From: Paenibacillus sp. FSL A5-0031 | Lineage (GTDB): Bacteria; Bacillota; Bacilli; Paenibacillales; Paenibacillaceae | Length of the DNA stretch: 64,000 nt | Assembly (NCBI RefSeq): GCF_001956295.1 | Contig: NZ_MRTD01000004.1 | Span: 372,001 to 436,000 of the forward strand | Direction: 5' to 3' | In this document: positions 60,659 to 64,000 of the stretch, one piece after another | Layout of the letters: each line of letters begins with the position of its first letter | Position numbering within the stretch: the first letter of the stretch is position 1 | Notes under the pieces: generated by a model | Told to the model about the DNA's origin: nothing | Databases searched by the model: none | What the model saw: the letters and a program-made list of their open reading frames with translations, nothing else | Made by a program: the position numbers and the translations under genes

Positions 60659-62185
60659 ATGGATACATTACAATTTCTCGCAGACGGCTTTGTGACCGCC
60701 TTCCAATGGCATAATTTGCTTTTTGCTTTTGTAGGCGTGTTGATTGGTACGGCTGTAGGGGTATTGCCTGGTATAGGCCCGATGAGCGGTGTCGCTCTAC
60801 TGATTCCTATAACAGCATCAATGACTGGCGGCTTACCTCCAGAAGCAGCAGCGACAAGCTCTATTATCCTGTTGGCAGGGGTTTATTATGGAGCGATGTA
60901 TGGAGGGTCAACGACCTCTATTCTGCTTAATACGCCTGGAGAATCCTCCTCTGTCGTAACGACTTTAGACGGCTACCAAATGGCCAAACAAGGTAGGGCT
61001 GGATCTGCCTTATCTATCTCTGCAATCGGTTCATTTGTTGCCGGAGTGTTTGCCGTCCTTGCACTTATCGTATTAGCAGAACCGTTATCAGAACTCGCCA
61101 TAAGGTTTGGGCCAGCTGATTATTTCAGCTTGATGCTCCTTGGTTTATGCGCCGTCAGCGGTTTGGGCGGAAAATCCATTACAAAAGCATTAATTATGAC
61201 GGTAATGGGCTTGCTTCTGGCTACTATAGGTATGGACACCGTTTCAGGCGTAGCAAGATTCACTTTCAGCATTCCAATGCTGTATTCCGGACTTGAGTTT
61301 TTGACAGTGGCAGTTGGTCTATTTGCCTTGGGTGAAGTATTCAAAACCATATTGGAAAAAGACTACTCCAACGATAAAATATCAAAAATCGGGCGTGTCC
61401 TCCCGACAAAACAAGATTTAAAGGATAGCGCAGGTCCGATTGCCCGCGGCTCATTATTAGGTTTTTTCATTGGTATTTTGCCCGGTGCAGGCGCCACATT
61501 GGCCTCGTTCCTCAGCTATATTTTGGAGAAAAAAATAAGCAAAAATCCTGAATCATTCGGCAAAGGCAATATCGCCGGAGTAGCCGCTCCTGAATCCGCG
61601 AACAATGCTTCATCTGGCGGGGCAATGATTCCGCTGCTTACGCTTGGCATACCGGGATCGGGAACAACCGCTATTTTAATGGGCGCTTTAATCATGTATA
61701 ACATCCAGCCAGGCCCGTTGTTATTTGAGGAGCATCCTCAAGTTGCATGGGGATTAATTGCCAGCATGCTAATTGGAAATCTCATTTTGCTTATTCTTAA
61801 TATGCCGCTGGTGAAGATTTTTGCAAAAATCATTCAAACGCCGCCGAAATATTTGATTCCGATCATAATCGCTATTTCTATATTTGGAGTTTATGCAGTA
61901 CAGGCACAAATTTTTGATTTGATGCTGCTGCTGGGCTGTGGCATTGCCGGTTTTCTTTTGGTGAGAAATGATTACCCTCTAGCACCACTTGTGCTTGGTT
62001 TAGTGCTTGGGCCTATGATTGAAAACAATATGCGGAGAGCTTTAACGACATCTAACGGGGATTTTATGATTTTCTTGCAAAAACCGTTGTCGCTTGTTTT
62101 CTTAATTATCGCAGCGCTCTGGTTAATTATACCTATTTTGCTAAAGAAGAGAGGGAAAGAGGTTGTCATTAACGAAGAAGGTTAA
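60659..62185 (+). CDS. tctA: TctA-like large membrane subunit of the tripartite tricarboxylate transporter
   Basis: This 508-residue protein has about 11-12 membrane helices and the two TctA signatures GGSTTSILLNTPGE (near 80-93) and ESANNASSGGAMIPLLTLGIPGS (near 315-335), the latter an inverted-symmetry substrate loop. It probably drives carboxylate uptake with the cation gradient. The start follows AAAGGAGG. It is followed by the malic enzyme gene after 39 bp, which suggests that imported or derived malate is the metabolic target. Confidence 0.95.
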   Translation: MDTLQFLADGFVTAFQWHNLLFAFVGVLIGTAVGVLPGIGPMSGVALLIPITASMTGGLPPEAAATSSIILLAGVYYGAMYGGSTTSILLNTPGESSSVVTTLDGYQMAKQGRAGSALSISAIGSFVAGVFAVLALIVLAEPLSELAIRFGPADYFSLMLLGLCAVSGLGGKSITKALIMTVMGLLLATIGMDTVSGVARFTFSIPMLYSGLEFLTVAVGLFALGEVFKTILEKDYSNDKISKIGRVLPTKQDLKDSAGPIARGSLLGFFIGILPGAGATLASFLSYILEKKISKNPESFGKGNIAGVAAPESANNASSGGAMIPLLTLGIPGSGTTAILMGALIMYNIQPGPLLFEEHPQVAWGLIASMLIGNLILLILNMPLVKIFAKIIQTPPKYLIPIIIAISIFGVYAVQAQIFDLMLLLGCGIAGFLLVRNDYPLAPLVLGLVLGPMIENNMRRALTTSNGDFMIFLQKPLSLVFLIIAALWLIIPILLKKRGKEVVINEEG

Positions 62186-62224
62186 TTACGAACGATAAAA
62201 AATACAGATTTGATGGGGGTAGCC

Positions 62225-63646
62225 ATGGATAACAATAAACTAGGTGGGAAAAGTGTAATACTGCGTCTCGAAATGAATACGAAAGAAGTACATTTCGGAC
62301 AGGTTGCATCCTCTATTTTCGAAGCCGGTGGAGATATCGTGGCCATTGACGTCATTCAGACCAGTCAGCATATGACGATAAGAGATATTACCATTACCGT
62401 CACGGATACAGTCGATATTAACATTATTACCGAAATGATTAAGAACCTGCACGGAGTCAAGCTAGTGAATATTTCGGATAGAACCTTTTTGCTGCATCTT
62501 GGCGGTAAAATCGAAACTAAACTGAAATCGCCTATTCAGAACCGCGACGATCTCTCTCGTGTTTATACGCCCGATGTTGCACGCGTCTGCTTAGCCATTC
62601 ATGAAGAACAAAGAAAAGCATTTACGTTAACGATTAAGAGAAATACGGTTGCTGTCATTTCGGACGGCAGCGCTGTCTTAGGGCTTGGCAATATTGGCCC
62701 CTATGCAGCTATGCCCGTTATGGAAGGAAAATCTATGCTATTCAAGCAGCTGGCAGACGTAGACTCCTTCCCTATCTGCTTGGATACGCAAGATACCGAG
62801 CAAATTATCGCAACCATTAAGGCGATTGCTCCCGGCTTCGGCGGAATTAACCTTGAGGATATTTCATCGCCGAGGTGCTTTGAAATTGAAGAAAGATTGC
62901 GTGAAGAACTCGATATTCCAGTATTTCACGATGACCAGCATGGTACAGCAGTTGTATTGTATGCAGCGCTAATCAATGCATTAAAAATTGTAAATAAGCC
63001 CATTGATGACATTAAGGTCGTTGTTTGTGGAATCGGTGCAGCAGGCGTCGCTTGCACAAAAATTCTTTTATCCGCTGGCGTTACAAACATCATTGGTGTA
63101 GATCGGAACGGCGCGATAACCGCTGGAACTGACTATGATAACCGCATGTGGAACTGGTATGCCGAGCATACCAACCCTAACCGCATTGAAGGCTCTTTAC
63201 GAGATGTAATCCAAGGCGCTGATGTATTCATTGGACTTTCTGCTGGAGGACTGCTGCGACGCGAAGATGTTATGGCGATGGCGGAAAATCCTATCGTCTT
63301 TGCCATGGCGAATCCAACACCTGAGATCAAGCCTGAGGAAGTTGAGGATATTGTAGGGGTAATCGCCACCGGACGATCGGATTATCCGAACCAAATTAAC
63401 AATGTGCTGTGCTTCCCTGGTATTTTCCGCGGGGCACTGGACTGCAGAGCAACTACGATTAACGAGGAAATGAAGCTGGCGGCATCAGAGGCGATCGCAT
63501 CCGCTATCTCGGATGAAGAACGAAGCAAGCACTACATTATTCCGAGCGTTTTCAATCAGGCCGTTGTGAAAGCTATTCGCGATCTCGTCATTAGAGCAGC
63601 GATTAAGACAGGCGTAGCACGCAGAATACCGCGAGAGTACAGATAA
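62225..63646 (+). CDS. NAD(P)-dependent malic enzyme with N-terminal ACT domain
   Basis: The protein is 473 residues from ATG 62225, five bases after GGGGG; two earlier in-frame starts are poorly spaced. Residues 10-85 form an ACT-like regulatory domain. The catalytic part begins with SRVYTPDVARVC (Tyr114) and contains SDGSAVLGLGNIG, the metal/acid segment GGINLEDISSPRCFEIE, FHDDQHGTA, and the Rossmann loop VVCGIGAAGVACTK. It converts malate to pyruvate and CO2 with reduction of NAD(P). It resembles the short bacterial malic enzymes (YtsJ/MleA group). The operon context supports growth on a C4 or C6 carboxylate. Confidence 0.93.
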   Translation: MDNNKLGGKSVILRLEMNTKEVHFGQVASSIFEAGGDIVAIDVIQTSQHMTIRDITITVTDTVDINIITEMIKNLHGVKLVNISDRTFLLHLGGKIETKLKSPIQNRDDLSRVYTPDVARVCLAIHEEQRKAFTLTIKRNTVAVISDGSAVLGLGNIGPYAAMPVMEGKSMLFKQLADVDSFPICLDTQDTEQIIATIKAIAPGFGGINLEDISSPRCFEIEERLREELDIPVFHDDQHGTAVVLYAALINALKIVNKPIDDIKVVVCGIGAAGVACTKILLSAGVTNIIGVDRNGAITAGTDYDNRMWNWYAEHTNPNRIEGSLRDVIQGADVFIGLSAGGLLRREDVMAMAENPIVFAMANPTPEIKPEEVEDIVGVIATGRSDYPNQINNVLCFPGIFRGALDCRATTINEEMKLAASEAIASAISDEERSKHYIIPSVFNQAVVKAIRDLVIRAAIKTGVARRIPREYR

Positions 63647-63675
63647 ACAAGAAAATTGGAACGGAGGTTATCCGA

Positions 63676-63921
63676 GTGACGGCTGGAATCAGAGCTATCG
63701 TTGATATTAATCAAATGGCGGCCGATTTTAAATCAAGCATCGTTCTCCGCACCAGTGATTCCAAATTTATCGATGTCAAAAGCATCCTTGGACTTAGCAT
63801 CATCTTGTACCAAACCCATGCCTACCACCTTGAAATACATGGACCAGATGAAGAGGAAGCCAAAACCACCATGATTCACATTTTCAAAAAACATAATCTT
63901 CAAGTCGATGTGAATCGATAA
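63676..63921 (+). CDS. HPr-like protein without identifiable His15
   Basis: The protein is 81 residues from a GTG with GGAGG eight bases upstream. The segment FIDVKSILGLSIILY (Ser36) aligns with the Ser46 region of HPr/Crh (VNLKSIMGVMSL), and the GPDEEEAKTTMIHIF segment fits the C-terminal helix. At the N terminus there is no GIHARP-like active site; the best-aligned position reads GIRA or is missing, so PTS phosphotransfer is unlikely. This is reminiscent of Crh, which also lacks His15 and signals through Ser46. It is the last gene of the tct-malic enzyme operon, whose promoter carries a cre site. The family call is fairly good; the role is inference. Confidence 0.7.
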   Translation: MTAGIRAIVDINQMAADFKSSIVLRTSDSKFIDVKSILGLSIILYQTHAYHLEIHGPDEEEAKTTMIHIFKKHNLQVDVNR

Positions 63922-63964
63922 TCCCCCCGCTTCAATTGCCTCGTACGTTGGTTGCAGTGCTTTT

Positions 63965-63985
63965 AAAAATAGGGGTTGTCCCCTA
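63965..63985 (-). terminator. terminator of a leftward gene lying beyond the right edge
   Basis: On the - strand TAGGGG-ACAA-CCCCTA followed by five T forms a compact terminator. On the + strand no T run follows, so it does not obviously serve the HPr-like gene. Confidence 0.55.
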
Positions 63986-64000
63986 AGCAGATGACATTGC

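Noticed and set aside
63965..63985. Hairpin as terminator of the HPr-like gene
   Set aside because: On the + strand no T tract follows the stem, whereas the - strand has a clean T run, so it more likely ends a leftward gene beyond the window.

Overview
The window looks like chromosomal DNA of a Paenibacillus-type, endospore-forming Firmicute. I infer this from strong AGGAGG ribosome binding sites, frequent UUG/GUG starts, several YesM/YesN-type two-component pairs next to sugar ABC transporters, a very large S-layer-anchored glycosidase, CIRCE and cre sites, and protein sequences that resemble Bacillus/Paenibacillus families. No rRNA, tRNA, CRISPR array, transposase or phage gene was seen.

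Layout. 1-2.6 kb: tail of a LysR-type regulator, an M20 dipeptidase and a BdbC-like thiol-disulfide oxidoreductase. 2.68-2.98 kb: an array of six 24-bp palindromes. 3.06-13.6 kb: a leftward six-gene block encoding two complete sugar-uptake ABC systems (no ATPase gene), divergent from a YesM/YesN-type kinase-regulator pair. 13.8-27.8 kb: an eleven-gene leftward operon: kinase, regulator, binding lipoprotein, two permeases, short-chain dehydrogenase, GH4 glycosidase, aldose epimerase, IlvD/Edd sugar-acid dehydratase, a U32/TIM-barrel-like protein of unknown role, and a 2-oxoglutarate-semialdehyde-type dehydrogenase. This looks like uptake plus oxidative, Weimberg-like catabolism of a pentose or uronate. 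28.1-30.1 kb: htpG with a CIRCE operator. 30.2-34.2 kb: pyruvyl transferase, three glycosyltransferases and a small Lsm-like protein. 34.4-41.9 kb: a 2509-residue GH3-CBM-GH30 protein with an SLH anchor and two cre sites upstream.

42.2-56.1 kb is a ter-type (tellurite resistance-like) stress region: TerB, TelA, XpaC, an ATP-grasp enzyme, an HAD phosphatase, an 827-residue fusion of PRTase, TRSP, StiP-like and PELOTA-like regions, a CitE/HpcH-like lyase, TerC, a two-domain TerA-like protein and three TerD proteins. A thymidine kinase gene lies inside it. An ECF-sigma-type promoter (TGGAAC-16-CGTATT) precedes the first terD gene. Related gene sets are known from published comparative genomics (the Ter-dependent stress response work of Aravind and colleagues), but their metabolite and target are not established. 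This is the window's best candidate for a poorly understood system.

56.5-63.9 kb: a CitS/DcuS-type kinase and regulator, divergent from a tripartite tricarboxylate transporter (tctCBA), an ACT-domain malic enzyme and a short HPr-like protein without an identifiable His15. A cre site lies in front of tctC. Together these would import a C4/C6 carboxylate, convert malate to pyruvate, and place the operon under carbon-catabolite control.
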